In this document: positions 41,350-51,072 of the stretch, in pieces
Layout of the letters: each line of letters opens with the position of its first letter
Numbering within the stretch: the first letter of the stretch is position 1
NCBI RefSeq assembly: GCF_000331305.1
Contig: NZ_KB217481.1
Location: forward strand, 156,765-220,764
Length of the DNA: 64,000 nucleotides
Direction: 5' to 3'
Source of the DNA: Calothrix sp. PCC 7103
GTDB lineage: Bacteria; Cyanobacteriota; Cyanobacteriia; Cyanobacteriales; Nostocaceae
The notes under the pieces: generated by a model
What the model was told of the DNA's origin: nothing
Seen by the model: only the letters and a program-made list of their open reading frames with translations
Database searches by the model: none
Program-made: the position numbers and the translations under genes

Positions 41350-43192
41350 CAGTAAACAGGTCACTTCACAGCAGACAGCTCCTGTGGCAAGTGACAAAAT
41401 AGGCGAAGCCATCACCTTCATGAAGTCAACGCAAGGTATGGTACTTGGCGCCTGTTTAGTTGGATTTGTTTTGTTACAAATGCTTGGAGGAGCATCTAAA
41501 GGCAAAATAGCAACCAGTTACTGGGGTGGTGGTAAAGAAAAAAGTAAGGCAGCTAAAAAAGCGAGAAAACAGATAGCAAGCCCTACTCGCAACAACGTTT
41601 CTTTATATATAGGTATGCCAGCCTTTCAACGAGAAAAACTTGAAAAAGAGTGGTATTCCAAAGGTTTGATTAAAACCAAGCCTAAAACTAAAGGCGTTAT
41701 TGGTAAAGCATCTGATGCCATTACTGGAGGAGGTACAAAAACTTTCTTTTTTGCTGACTCGCAAAGAGGCACTTCGGTAAGTGGAGGCGCCGGAGCAGGA
41801 AAAACCTTTACCGTAATTGACCCGCTTATTCGTTCAGCACTTGACCAAGGTTTTCCAGTTGTACTGTACGATTTTAAATTTCCAGCACAAACCAAACGAA
41901 CTGCCGCTTATGCAATAAAGCGTGGCTACAACGTAAAAGTTTTTTCGCCAGGATTTCCTGAAAGCGAAACTTGCAATATTTTTGACTTAATTCGTGATGA
42001 GGAGGATGCCGTTGCCGCTGGACAACTTGCTGAAGTTATCAACCGGAACACTAACCTTGGAGGTGCCGATACAGGAGATAAATTTTTCCAAGATGCTGCC
42101 GCAGCATTGATTCAAGGCATTTTCTTAGTGACTAAATCATTGGAAAAAAAATTAGGTACTAAAGAATACTGCGATTTGATGATGGCTTCTGAAATAATGA
42201 ATCTCGGTAAGTTTCCGCAACGAATGGGCGCCGCACGTAACCGGGGCGACTTAAATGTGTGGGCAGCAGAGCCACTCAAGCAAATAATTAGCTTGGCAGA
42301 TTCTGAAAAAACTGTAGCGTCAGTAATTGGTACAGCCCAGCGAGTGTTCCAATTATTTTTGAAGCGCGATTTTATCGGCGCCTTCTGCGGCAAAACCACA
42401 ATCCCTCTAGATTTAGATGGTAAGCAGTTATTGGTGTTTGGGTTAGACCGGAATAACCGAGATATTGTCGGCCCGCTGCTCGCTGCGATACTGCATATGG
42501 TAGTTACAAGAAATATTTCTCGAACCGTTCCAAGAAAAGACCCGCTAGTTGTTGCACTTGATGAGTTGCCTACACTGTACTTACCTCAAATAGCCAACTG
42601 GTTTGCAGAAGGTCGAGAAGATGGGTTTTGCGGTATTATCGGATACCAAACTTTTCCACAGCTTGAAAAAGCGTATGGAAGAGAAGGCGCTCAAACTATT
42701 TTTGCAAACACAGCTACAAAGGTGATTTTTAACCCGCAAGACCACACTTCAGCCGAAGTTTATTCAAAATATTTAGGGGAGCAAGAAATAAAGTTCAAGT
42801 CTAAATCACGCAGTAATGGTAAAGGCGGGGGCAGTACCAGTATTAGTGAGCAACAACAAAAACGCGCATTGCTTGAACCATCAGAATTTCTCAAACTTCC
42901 CACAGGACGCGCGGTAATTATTAACCCGGCTTACACTCGTCAAAAAGAAGCTTATGTTCCATTAGTAGAGTCGGTTAAAGTTCCCAAAGCTGACATTGAT
43001 GAAATGAGTTGGTCTGAAAAGCAATGGGCGAAAGTTTTTGAAATGCTTGGCACCAACAACAAGAAAAATATTGTATCTGACGAAGCTCGTAGCGCTCAAC
43101 TTGAATACCGACATCAACTTGCTGAAAAACTCTTCCCTGAAGATGACCAAAGAAAAGTGCCTACTGCTGAAGAACTAGCTAATTTATTTTAA
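41282..43192 (+). CDS. VirD4/TraG-like type IV coupling protein
   Basis: 636 residues. An N-terminal hydrophobic span (about 53-69, MVLGACLVGFVLLQML) precedes Walker A SGGAGAGKTF (167-176) and Walker B PLVVALDELP (421-430), with the conserved YDFKF strand after the P-loop and a GYQTFPQL motif. Coupling proteins bring the relaxase-DNA complex to the channel. The start overlaps the preceding gene by 68 bases, with a possible later ATG near residue 47. A basic patch at 85-100 could bind DNA. Confidence 0.85.
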   Translation: MNQNLRQHQIIAQASPQNLKKSSSKQVTSQQTAPVASDKIGEAITFMKSTQGMVLGACLVGFVLLQMLGGASKGKIATSYWGGGKEKSKAAKKARKQIASPTRNNVSLYIGMPAFQREKLEKEWYSKGLIKTKPKTKGVIGKASDAITGGGTKTFFFADSQRGTSVSGGAGAGKTFTVIDPLIRSALDQGFPVVLYDFKFPAQTKRTAAYAIKRGYNVKVFSPGFPESETCNIFDLIRDEEDAVAAGQLAEVINRNTNLGGADTGDKFFQDAAAALIQGIFLVTKSLEKKLGTKEYCDLMMASEIMNLGKFPQRMGAARNRGDLNVWAAEPLKQIISLADSEKTVASVIGTAQRVFQLFLKRDFIGAFCGKTTIPLDLDGKQLLVFGLDRNNRDIVGPLLAAILHMVVTRNISRTVPRKDPLVVALDELPTLYLPQIANWFAEGREDGFCGIIGYQTFPQLEKAYGREGAQTIFANTATKVIFNPQDHTSAEVYSKYLGEQEIKFKSKSRSNGKGGGSTSISEQQQKRALLEPSEFLKLPTGRAVIINPAYTRQKEAYVPLVESVKVPKADIDEMSWSEKQWAKVFEMLGTNNKKNIVSDEARSAQLEYRHQLAEKLFPEDDQRKVPTAEELANLF

Positions 43193-43201
43193 TTGAAATT
43201 T

Positions 43202-43495
43202 ATGGCGAAACTTAAAGAACGTACTATTCAAATATTACAAGCTAATCCTCAAATTAAAAAAATTGTAGGAAGCGCGCGTCGTGAGCCGAAGTTTGATACT
43301 GAGTATATTCCAGAAGTAATAGAAGCTTTTGACCAAAGTGGACTTATTTGTGGTATCGCCTGGGGTGAATTTTATTATGTACCGCGTGAAGACGGGCACG
43401 AGTTTGATTTTGTCGCTTGGTTCTTTGATGGTGTTCTAGGAGTATTTTATTCAAATAGAGAACTTTTAGTAAATAGACTACCAAAACAGGTATAA
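43202..43495 (+). CDS. Small hypothetical protein of the transfer operon
   Basis: 97 residues from the ATG at 43202 (MAKLKERTIQILQANPQI). A basic helical start, then alpha/beta with GLICGIAWGEFYYVPRED and FDFVAWFFDGVLGVFY. It may be a small soluble accessory of the coupling protein; not recognised. It starts 9 bases after the VirD4-like gene. Confidence 0.5.
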   Translation: MAKLKERTIQILQANPQIKKIVGSARREPKFDTEYIPEVIEAFDQSGLICGIAWGEFYYVPREDGHEFDFVAWFFDGVLGVFYSNRELLVNRLPKQV

Positions 43496-43533
43496 CATCT
43501 CAATTTTTATAATTATAAAAGGTGAAATAGTTT

Positions 43534-45444
43534 ATGTCTCAAGATTTTTCTCAATATACAGGAGTAAGTGAGCATGATGCTAGGCATGTTCAGGAAGAAT
43601 ATTTGCAAACCGTTGAGGCACTCGCACAAATTATAGCTGAAGTCATTCAAGCCTTAATGAAAATAGCTAAGGATAATGAGCCAAACCCTGATAGACCAAC
43701 TGAAGGTGAGTTTACTCTAATAGATAATGGTGAAGTTGTTGCTGGATGGGTAAATCAAGTTTATGTAGATAAAACTTCTGAACAATTTTGGAAAGAACTT
43801 GCACAAGTATTAGCTACTCCCGCAGGCGAAAAAGCGGAAGGGTGCGCTTGGAAGCAAATTACTTTAGACGGCAAAGTTATCTTACAGTCAGATAGTGAAG
43901 GTAATGTACTAATAAATGAAGTTATAGAAAATCCTGAAATACGACAAAAACTTGGGTTAAATATCCCAGGAATTACGGCTCTTCTGGCATTATACGAAGA
44001 ACAGCGCAAACAAATACAACAGAAAATTGAACAAGAAAATAATCAAATTAAGGAAGAAGAGTTAAAACATGTTAATAATGAAAATGACATTATAAATACA
44101 GACTACTCTGTTATAACTGATTATTCAGCAGAAGCAGAAGACTTGTTTATGTACGAAAACGATGAGTTTGACATACCTTCAGAAGAACAAGAAGCTTTTT
44201 TTAATAATTCTCATTTCTCTATCACTCCGGAGGATGTGAAAATACAAGCAGATACAGCTACTACAATCAAAAATACTACTCAAGTAGAGGCGCCAACAAG
44301 TATTCCTCAAACTAATCCACAAGTTACGGAAGTAGTTGAAAGAACAAATATACAAGCTTTCCGCGATGCTCTTAGTACCGGAGACTACAGCGGAATGCGC
44401 GCGGCAGTTCAAGATTTACCTCAAGAAGAAAAGCTAAAAGTTTTTAATCAACTTTCAGACCAAGAAAAATTTAATGCTATTGATTTGGCTTTAGGTAATA
44501 ATGAACGAGCATCGTCTCAACCTGCACAACAATCAGCGCAACAGGCGCCACAACCACAATCCTCGCAACGTCCTCAAGAGCCACAAGTTGCTTCTCCAGT
44601 AGCTAATGAAACACTTTATGTCGAACCAAAAAATGAAAATATTTTTCGTAAACTGGTTAGAATTTGGCAAGAAGTAACGCAATCTGTAGCTGATTTATTT
44701 AAAGGTAAGGAAGAACCTAATTTTGAACATAAAAGTGAATCGCCTAATTTAGATGAATCAAAACTAGAAGAACCAAAATCTAAAGAGGCTAATCCTTACG
44801 CTATCTCTGAAACAGCTAAAGCTATCAAAAGAGATAAAGAGTTTGCTAAAAATATTTATAATGAGTTTCATGCTACGGCAGGAGAATCAGGTAGTTTGAT
44901 GACTCAAAAATACACTATTAACAATCAAGGTAATAATTATCAGGTACGTGATAATTTTACTGGAGAACAACTTTTTAGCTTTAAAAATACTCTTACAGGC
45001 TTGAAAGTTGAAAATTCAAACTTAACAGATACCGCACGTCAAGATTTTAAAAATTTAGGAGAATCTAGAAAAGTCGGACAAAGGTCTGAAGCATTTACTC
45101 CAGTCGGCGCCAAGGATAGTGAAATTATTAATCGAGGTATGCAAATCGCAAATTTTCTAACTCAAGCTGCTAAAAACGCAAATTCAAATCTTCAAGTTGA
45201 TGGTAATAACTTTGATTATAAATGGGCGGCTAAACCAAACGGTGAAGTAAGTGTATGGAAAAAAGGCGCCGATGGTAATGAATTATTATTATCACGCAGT
45301 AGTAAAGGAGATATGCAATTCAATATGAGTGAAAAAGATATGCGCCACTTTGAAAGCATGGCGCCTGCACTTCAGTCCGTAGGTAGGGCGCCTGCTCAAC
45401 AAACGAGCGCTCCAGCATCAACAAGAGGGCAAAATGGCAGATAG
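43534..45444 (+). CDS. Large disordered protein, possible transferred or relaxosome protein
   Basis: 636 residues, no known family seen. A folded N-terminal part to about 160 (DFSQYTGVSEHDARHVQEEY), acidic region to about 240, Gln/Pro-rich disordered stretch at 328-355, then a C-terminal folded domain at about 430-610 (GEQLFSFKNTLTGLKVENSN). This two-domain, linker-rich build is like secreted or chaperoned type IV substrates. AAGGTG precedes the ATG. Overlaps the AAA+ gene by 11 bases. Confidence 0.5.
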   Translation: MSQDFSQYTGVSEHDARHVQEEYLQTVEALAQIIAEVIQALMKIAKDNEPNPDRPTEGEFTLIDNGEVVAGWVNQVYVDKTSEQFWKELAQVLATPAGEKAEGCAWKQITLDGKVILQSDSEGNVLINEVIENPEIRQKLGLNIPGITALLALYEEQRKQIQQKIEQENNQIKEEELKHVNNENDIINTDYSVITDYSAEAEDLFMYENDEFDIPSEEQEAFFNNSHFSITPEDVKIQADTATTIKNTTQVEAPTSIPQTNPQVTEVVERTNIQAFRDALSTGDYSGMRAAVQDLPQEEKLKVFNQLSDQEKFNAIDLALGNNERASSQPAQQSAQQAPQPQSSQRPQEPQVASPVANETLYVEPKNENIFRKLVRIWQEVTQSVADLFKGKEEPNFEHKSESPNLDESKLEEPKSKEANPYAISETAKAIKRDKEFAKNIYNEFHATAGESGSLMTQKYTINNQGNNYQVRDNFTGEQLFSFKNTLTGLKVENSNLTDTARQDFKNLGESRKVGQRSEAFTPVGAKDSEIINRGMQIANFLTQAAKNANSNLQVDGNNFDYKWAAKPNGEVSVWKKGADGNELLLSRSSKGDMQFNMSEKDMRHFESMAPALQSVGRAPAQQTSAPASTRGQNGR

Positions 45445-47089
45445 TTCTACTTTAAAAAATATAGATTTGACTTTTAGGTCAGTATCAAAAATCATTTCTA
45501 TTTCTGTTCAACCTCTTGAACGAATGAACCTAATAACAAGCGTTGCCCATTATTACAGTTTAAATTATATTTCTTCATTTTTATGGAATCCTGGTTACGA
45601 AAGGTTTTGCCGCGTTGTTACCTGTCAAGCTCAAAAAGGAGGAGAAATTGATTTTGATATAATACCAGATAATAACATATTTGATATTAGAAGCTTTAAT
45701 ATTTTAGACTCTTTAGATTTTATTGCTAACTACAAACATCCTGCTTTATTTTTTATAGAGTATACAGGCGCCTTACTTAAAAACGGCATCAGTCAATCTA
45801 CTAGCAGTGTTCAAATAGAATCGCTTTTAGTGAACCTATGTACTACGCTAAAATACTCGAAAATTGATAAGAAAGTTATTTTAGTTAATTTAGACAACTT
45901 GGTGCTTCCTTTGTATATGAGGGAGTTAATTCCACAGATAGATATACCGCTCCCTAACTATAAAAGCATAAACAGCTTAATAAATAACCTGGTAAAGGAT
46001 TTAAATTTTAATGACGAACAAATAGGTAGAGTATCAGCAATTTCATCAGGGCTATCTACGGAAGAAATAAAAGCTGGCGTTAGATACTCTATACTCACTT
46101 TGGAGGAGAGCAAAGATAAAAGTAAGCACGTTGAAAAAACTTTACTTGAACAGAAAGTGCAACGGCTAAAAAATATTGGACTTACATTAATTGAATCTCC
46201 AATTGTTCCTGATATTGGTGGTTTAGATAACCTCAAAAATATTATAGATAAGGTTAAAATTGATTTTAGTGAGAATGCACGCCTATATAAAGTCCCTCTA
46301 CCTAAAGGATTGCTGCTTGTTGGTCCACCTGGCACAGGAAAAACTCTATCAGCCAGCGTAGTCGCCAAAAAACTAGAATTCCCATTAGTCATAGCTGACA
46401 CAGGTTCAATTGTAGAAGGTGGACCACAATTTCTTAAAGAGTTAATCCAGCGTCTTGAAGCTATGGGGGCAGCCGTCGCCTATTTTGATGAGCTTGATAA
46501 ACTTTTCACAATAAGTAGCGGTGGCGAAGATACTAATAGCGCGCGTACTAGAGCTGTTCTGGGCACTTTGTTAACTTGGCTGCAAGAAAAACGCAGCAAA
46601 ATATACGTTATTGGCACACTTAACCGACTTAAAGCATTACCACCAGAGCTAACTCGTAAAGGACGTTTTGACGAACTTTTGTATGTTGATTTTCCAAATG
46701 CTCAGGAGCGTCGCGATGTGCTATTTCTCCATCTCGCGCGTTTTGATCATCGCTTTAAAGCTGGCATCGATGCTTACTCTCTATTAGAGTGGCGCCAAAT
46801 CATCAACAACACGAATAAATGTACATCTTCTGAACTTGCAGCAATTGTTGAAGCTGCGGCAAGCCACCTTTCACGCCCACTCCTAATTGAGGGGAAATGG
46901 GCGCCAATCGAAATCAGCTACACCAACTTGCTGGATGAACGCGCGCAGATTACCCCTCTTTTCTTTAGAGATACTGACCGAATAATAGCGCTTGAGAATG
47001 AGGCGCGACTTTATTGTAAGCCTGCTAGTTCTCCTGATAACTCTATTTATAAGCCTGAAGATGTTTCTTTGTGGGGTGAAAAACGATGA
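45434..47089 (+). CDS. AAA+ ATPase, Ycf46/FtsH-like
   Basis: 551 residues. Walker A GPPGTGKT (297-304), Walker B AVAYFDELDK (342-351), sensor-like VIGTLNRL and an arginine-finger segment ELTRKGRFDE, followed by a lid domain. This matches cyanobacterial and plastid Ycf46, a poorly understood AAA+ protein. The first 250 residues are a degenerate N-terminal domain as in Ycf46. In a transfer operon it might remodel the secretion complex. No VirB11 gene is recognised, but nothing shows that this protein replaces it. Overlaps its neighbours at both ends. Confidence 0.85.
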   Translation: MADSSTLKNIDLTFRSVSKIISISVQPLERMNLITSVAHYYSLNYISSFLWNPGYERFCRVVTCQAQKGGEIDFDIIPDNNIFDIRSFNILDSLDFIANYKHPALFFIEYTGALLKNGISQSTSSVQIESLLVNLCTTLKYSKIDKKVILVNLDNLVLPLYMRELIPQIDIPLPNYKSINSLINNLVKDLNFNDEQIGRVSAISSGLSTEEIKAGVRYSILTLEESKDKSKHVEKTLLEQKVQRLKNIGLTLIESPIVPDIGGLDNLKNIIDKVKIDFSENARLYKVPLPKGLLLVGPPGTGKTLSASVVAKKLEFPLVIADTGSIVEGGPQFLKELIQRLEAMGAAVAYFDELDKLFTISSGGEDTNSARTRAVLGTLLTWLQEKRSKIYVIGTLNRLKALPPELTRKGRFDELLYVDFPNAQERRDVLFLHLARFDHRFKAGIDAYSLLEWRQIINNTNKCTSSELAAIVEAAASHLSRPLLIEGKWAPIEISYTNLLDERAQITPLFFRDTDRIIALENEARLYCKPASSPDNSIYKPEDVSLWGEKR

Positions 47090-47481
47090 AAAAACAACCA
47101 GAAAAGCTATTTAAATTAAAATATGAACCCATATACAGAGACCCAGCACATAAACAAATAATTGAACAATTCGAGCATTTAGCGTTGTTCAAAGGTTTGA
47201 CTCAAAAAGAAGCTCTCATGGAAGCAGTAAAACTATGGGTTTCTCATAATAATACTGACTCTGAAACTGTTGCAGTAGAGTCAATCAGCGTTGAAAGCCT
47301 TGAATCTATTGATAACGCACTTCTCGCTATTCAAGCCAAAGTAAACTTAATTGAGGCACAGCAAACTGCTTTAGCATATGAGCTTAAGCAAGCTTCCACT
47401 AATAATCAAGACAGTCTTAAACGCTGTAAACAAAAACTAACCCAATTATTTAACCTAAAGGTATTTTATCATGGTAACTAA
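47086..47481 (+). CDS. Hypothetical protein of the transfer operon
   Basis: 131 residues, ATG overlapping the AAA+ stop (ATGA). First part basic with EQFEHLALFKGLTQKEALME, a helix that resembles short dimerisation/DNA-binding arms, then an acidic stretch and a coiled coil from about 70 to 115. It overlaps the DUF192 gene by 11 bases. Possibly a relaxosome or regulatory accessory; not identified. Confidence 0.5.
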   Translation: MKKQPEKLFKLKYEPIYRDPAHKQIIEQFEHLALFKGLTQKEALMEAVKLWVSHNNTDSETVAVESISVESLESIDNALLAIQAKVNLIEAQQTALAYELKQASTNNQDSLKRCKQKLTQLFNLKVFYHGN

Positions 47482-47989
47482 AAATATTTGTTGTACCAAG
47501 TCCCAGTTTTTTAAGTCTTGGAATATCTTTGGGTGCGTTCTCGGCGCCGTAATTATCACTATACTTCTGACTGCTGCCATTATGTCAGCGCAAAGTCGTA
47601 AACCTCAAAATCTTCCAGTTAAAGGTATTTTAAAAGTAGGTGCTGAAGAAATTCAGTTAGAGTATGCTGAAACTTTGGAACAAAAGAAGCTCGGTTTATC
47701 ATATCGTAAAACGCTTCCTACAAATAGAGGGATGCTTTTTATAAATGAGGCGCCTACTTTAGTTTCGCTATGGACTTATGGAATGAATCAATCTATCGAC
47801 ATATTATTTTTAGATTCTTCTAATAAGATTGTAAAGGTAGTAAATGATGCGGCGCCTTGTCGAATAAAAAAGCTTTGTACTATTTACTCTGAAACAGCAT
47901 CCAAAGTTTTAGAAATTCCCGCCAATTTAAATTTTAGTGCTTTTAGTGTTGGAGAAAAACTAAGTATTTATAATATCCAATCACATTAA
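47471..47989 (+). CDS. DUF192 family protein, membrane-anchored
   Basis: 172 residues. One transmembrane span at about 17-38 (VLGAVIITILLTAAIMSA) and an exported domain that matches DUF192: a GMLFI motif (about 88-92), LWTYGMNQSIDILFLD and a Cys-containing segment, then VLEIPAN. DUF192 proteins are small beta-barrel-like exported proteins of unknown function. Its presence in a transfer operon is unexpected. Confidence 0.75.
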   Translation: MVTKNICCTKSQFFKSWNIFGCVLGAVIITILLTAAIMSAQSRKPQNLPVKGILKVGAEEIQLEYAETLEQKKLGLSYRKTLPTNRGMLFINEAPTLVSLWTYGMNQSIDILFLDSSNKIVKVVNDAAPCRIKKLCTIYSETASKVLEIPANLNFSAFSVGEKLSIYNIQSH

Positions 47990-48106
47990 AGTATATTAGT
48001 GCAAAATAATAGGAGATAAGCTAAAATCTGATATTTATACACAAAAGTTTTTGCAAAAAACAATAATGATGAAGGTCGTTAGTAAAATTATAAGCCGCAA
48101 TACAAA

Positions 48107-48589
48107 ATGAAGAAAACTAAAATAAAGCTGGCTTTATTAATCTCTGCCTCGCTCAATATTTATACTCAAGCCGCGTTCGCCACCCCCGCACCGACTCAAG
48201 ATAATACACCTGTTGAAGTTAGTTTTCAAATTTGTGGGCGCCCTGGAACTATTTCGGATATGCCACCTGGACAAAGTTGTTCAACCATTAAAAAACAACT
48301 GTGGGGTAGCCCAACTAAAATTTATCTAAAAAAGTCAGGGATACGTAGCCTCACAGTCCTAGCCAATACTTGGGGGTGTATTAATACTCATAACGCACCT
48401 AGGAAAGTAGGCGCCTATGACATGAACTTCTTGATTTATTCGACAGATTTAACATCACTCCAAGTCAAAGTTTCAGAAATTAGAAAATTATCTCAAGCAG
48501 AAATAAACTACGCTAAGACGCGGCGCCAAGTTAACGCTGCTAATATAATAACTAACAACACTTGTACTATGTTTACTATCAAACAATAA
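48107..48589 (+). CDS. Small secreted Cys protein
   Basis: 160 residues with a signal peptide (ALLISASLNIYTQAAFA, cleavage near residue 25). The mature part has four Cys (ICGRPG, GQSCST, WGCIN, NTCTM), enough for two disulfides, and is mainly beta. Last gene before a strong terminator, so it completes the transfer operon. Not recognised. Confidence 0.6.
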   Translation: MKKTKIKLALLISASLNIYTQAAFATPAPTQDNTPVEVSFQICGRPGTISDMPPGQSCSTIKKQLWGSPTKIYLKKSGIRSLTVLANTWGCINTHNAPRKVGAYDMNFLIYSTDLTSLQVKVSEIRKLSQAEINYAKTRRQVNAANIITNNTCTMFTIKQ

Positions 48590-48613
48590 CCTAAAGTTAA
48601 CTGTAAATTAATC

Positions 48614-48653
48614 CTGGTTTATATTTACAAAATAAATATAAACCAGTTTTTTA
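48614..48653 (+). terminator. Strong Rho-independent terminator of the transfer operon
   Basis: Perfect 13-bp stem CTGGTTTATATTT (48614-48626) with AAATATAAACCAG (48634-48646), 7-base loop, followed by TTTTTTATG. It lies 25 bases past the last gene of the operon that begins at 29907. Confidence 0.9.
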
Positions 48654-48832
48654 TGTATACTTATTAGAAGTGGCATAGCTTAGTGTTTGGTAGTTTTGTC
48701 ATCGGGGTTAAATTTTAATTTAAACAGCACAATGTAATCATTGCTGATAAAAGCGGCTTGTCTCCTGCTCTACAACACCAGTAAACCAAGTCCCTTTAAT
48801 TATTCCCAGTTAAAAATAATTACTGTATAGTT

Positions 48833-49468
48833 ATGTTGAGTTCATCAAAAAATCTTGTTTTGTCTTCCAATTTATATGGAAGTCCTAATTCGCCTGCAAA
48901 TCTAGAAGTAAAGATAGCGAAAAGTCTGGGACGACGCAAATTTAAACGTCGCGATGTCTTGCCAGTATGTAAAGATGTGCTGTGGAAAATTGAAAAAGGC
49001 GCCGTTCGCACAACAACTTGGGGTGAAGATGGGGCTTGTATTACTTTGGGATATTGGGGAGAGGGAGATATAATAGGATATCCTCTTAGCAAAGTAAACC
49101 CTTATCAAATAGAGTGCCTGAGCGAGGTTGAGTTAAATCTCATACCCCCGCATATTTGGGTTGAAGAAATACCCGCGTTGATAAACCGTATTCAAGAATC
49201 CGAAAAACTTACTACAATAGTTCATCAAAAGCCTCTTTCATGGCGCCTAGAGCAGTTTTTAAATCTATTAAGCGAAAAATTTGGGGAAGACTGCGGTGAT
49301 GGTGTTTACATCAAAATTTCTGTAACACATCAAGAAATGGCTGAAGTCCTTAACACAACAAGAGTAACAATCACACGTGCGCTTCAAGACTTTGAAGACG
49401 CAGGCATTGTTAGTAGAAAGAGGCGCCAAATAATCTTAAAACAAAAAGCAAGGTTAAAACAAAATTAA
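48833..49468 (+). CDS. Crp/Fnr-type transcriptional regulator
   Basis: 211 residues. The N-terminal cyclic-nucleotide-like beta-barrel is present but lacks the usual ligand-binding RTAT-type motif (here VRTTTWGEDG then LGYWGEGDIIGYPL). The C-terminal helix-turn-helix is well preserved: SVTHQEMAEVLNTTRVTITR then ALQDFEDAGIVSRKRR (about 162-198). It resembles the cyanobacterial NtcA/Crp-like group acting with a small ligand or none. It may control the second replication module that follows. ATG start without a strong ribosome site. Confidence 0.85.
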   Translation: MLSSSKNLVLSSNLYGSPNSPANLEVKIAKSLGRRKFKRRDVLPVCKDVLWKIEKGAVRTTTWGEDGACITLGYWGEGDIIGYPLSKVNPYQIECLSEVELNLIPPHIWVEEIPALINRIQESEKLTTIVHQKPLSWRLEQFLNLLSEKFGEDCGDGVYIKISVTHQEMAEVLNTTRVTITRALQDFEDAGIVSRKRRQIILKQKARLKQN

Positions 49469-49729
49469 CCTTATACAAACATTATTAATCGTAGGTTTTT
49501 ATCTATTATATCTATAGAATTAATAACCAAAAATCTAAGAGAGGTTATCTATGAAATAAGTATACCTAATTACAAAAATTACTTCTGAGGTATAAATTTT
49601 TTTATAAGAATAGAGTTGGTTTGTTTATTGAAAGTAGTTTTTGTTTGTAAATTGGTGTTTGATTTTTTATTTGCCGCAGTGTAAACTGAAAAAGTGTGTT
49701 TTGTAAGTGATAATTATTATAAAAATGCG
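49469..49729. other. AT-rich gap
   Basis: No gene, strong hairpin or repeat that I can support. Poly-A/T tracts only. It would carry the promoter of the gene at 49730. Confidence 0.4.
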
Positions 49730-50536
49730 ATGAAATTTGAAGAGAGAACGTTTTATGGAAGTCCGTATTCTGATAGTGGGCGCCATCCAAATTTCTACTG
49801 GAGATACCCTTTAGTTTATAAAAACGGGCTATCACCACTAATTACATATATCTCTGAAAACACACATTGCATAAGTTTAAGCGCTGTTTGTTTACGGACA
49901 AAAAAAATTTTAAATAGATTGAGAGCTTATATCGAGCTTCGAGGTATAGCCGTAAAAAGTATAAAAATACGCCATAACAGGGAAATTGAGGCGATAGAGG
50001 TGAAGAATGCCATAGATTTTTTAGAACAGCTTCATTTTCTTGAAGTTTCTGAAGGCGGTATACTTCCCAATAATATAAATGCCTTTACCATTCAATCAAT
50101 AGTAGAGGCGTTGAAAAAAGGTAACAATTCTTACTTGTCTTCTAAAATATTTTACGGCGCTGACAGTCTTCTTTTACGTATACTCTCAGTACCGTTAAAA
50201 TTTATATTCCTTCCAGATTTGGGTGAGGGGGAGTACGTTTTGTCTTCTGAATCTCTACGGCGCCTGATTGGAGAGGACGAGTTTATAAAGTTTTCTAGCT
50301 GCAACTTCCCTCTTAAATGTCGTATCAGAGGATTTAGTAATCAATTTTTTTTGATAGATGCATATCAATCGTCTTTAGTTTTTAGATATTTAGAGGAGGT
50401 TTGTAGAAAATACAGTAATTCTGTTGTAGGATTACTTTCTTGCTATGCAGTTCAAGGAATGAAGAAGGCATTAGCTATCCAGCAAAATAACTTTTATAGT
50501 GATAAAGAAGAAGCACAGCTTCTAGGTAATATTTAA
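49730..50536 (+). CDS. Hypothetical protein, probable distant paralogue of the one at 54677
   Basis: 268 residues from the ATG at 49730 (MKFEERTFYGSPY); a GTG at 49694 is a weaker alternative. A RAYIELRGIAVKSIKIRHN segment followed by an IDFLEQ helix parallels the KEFIKDNGIPIKIVRARF ... IDFWRQ part of the protein at 54677-55399, and both have a later FRYLEEVC/LDYLESSC helix. The pair flanks the second replication gene. The motif order suggests a common DNA-related origin. No named domain. Confidence 0.5.
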   Translation: MKFEERTFYGSPYSDSGRHPNFYWRYPLVYKNGLSPLITYISENTHCISLSAVCLRTKKILNRLRAYIELRGIAVKSIKIRHNREIEAIEVKNAIDFLEQLHFLEVSEGGILPNNINAFTIQSIVEALKKGNNSYLSSKIFYGADSLLLRILSVPLKFIFLPDLGEGEYVLSSESLRRLIGEDEFIKFSSCNFPLKCRIRGFSNQFFLIDAYQSSLVFRYLEEVCRKYSNSVVGLLSCYAVQGMKKALAIQQNNFYSDKEEAQLLGNI

Positions 50537-51072
50537 AAGTTGTTGCGTTTATGTGTTTCCGATTAACTTAAAACTTGCTATACATGAGATATTTTTACTC
50601 ACATGCAAAGTGGTAAGTATTACTTTAATTGGTATTGCCGCTTATATATTGCAAGTCATTTAGCGTAGATTAAATTATATATAAATTAATTTTATATTTA
50701 TTTGTGAATTTAATATAAAATGTGATTTGTAAGACTTAATCTACAAATAGTTTGATTTAAGTACAAAAAAAGTGAAGAAGATAAAGTTATGAAAATAAAG
50801 AAATAGTTCAGCTGTCCGTCCACTGTGTTTTCAAACTTGCTAAAAGCGAAATTTGACTATATACATAGTGTTTAATGCTTACGTAAACCGTTGCGAGGTA
50901 TACGTAGACAATGAAACAAGCAATGTATGCACTTACAGTGTCCAGGGCAACTGAACACTAAATAAAAACAACACTTTTAATTTACCTGAATTTTGCTTGT
51001 TTGTCTCGTACTTATCCTGCAATGTAGTGAGCTAACAAAGTTGGTAAACCTCTAAATATATCAGGAAAAATC
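50537..51072. promoter_or_regulatory. Leader of the second replication gene
   Basis: No gene is evident. It contains a GTCCGTCCACT motif (50814-50824), which matches one arm of the first replicon's stem-loops, and two TACGTA-type motifs (about 50880 and 50900). Otherwise it is AT-rich. The match suggests that the two replicons share a binding site. Confidence 0.4.
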
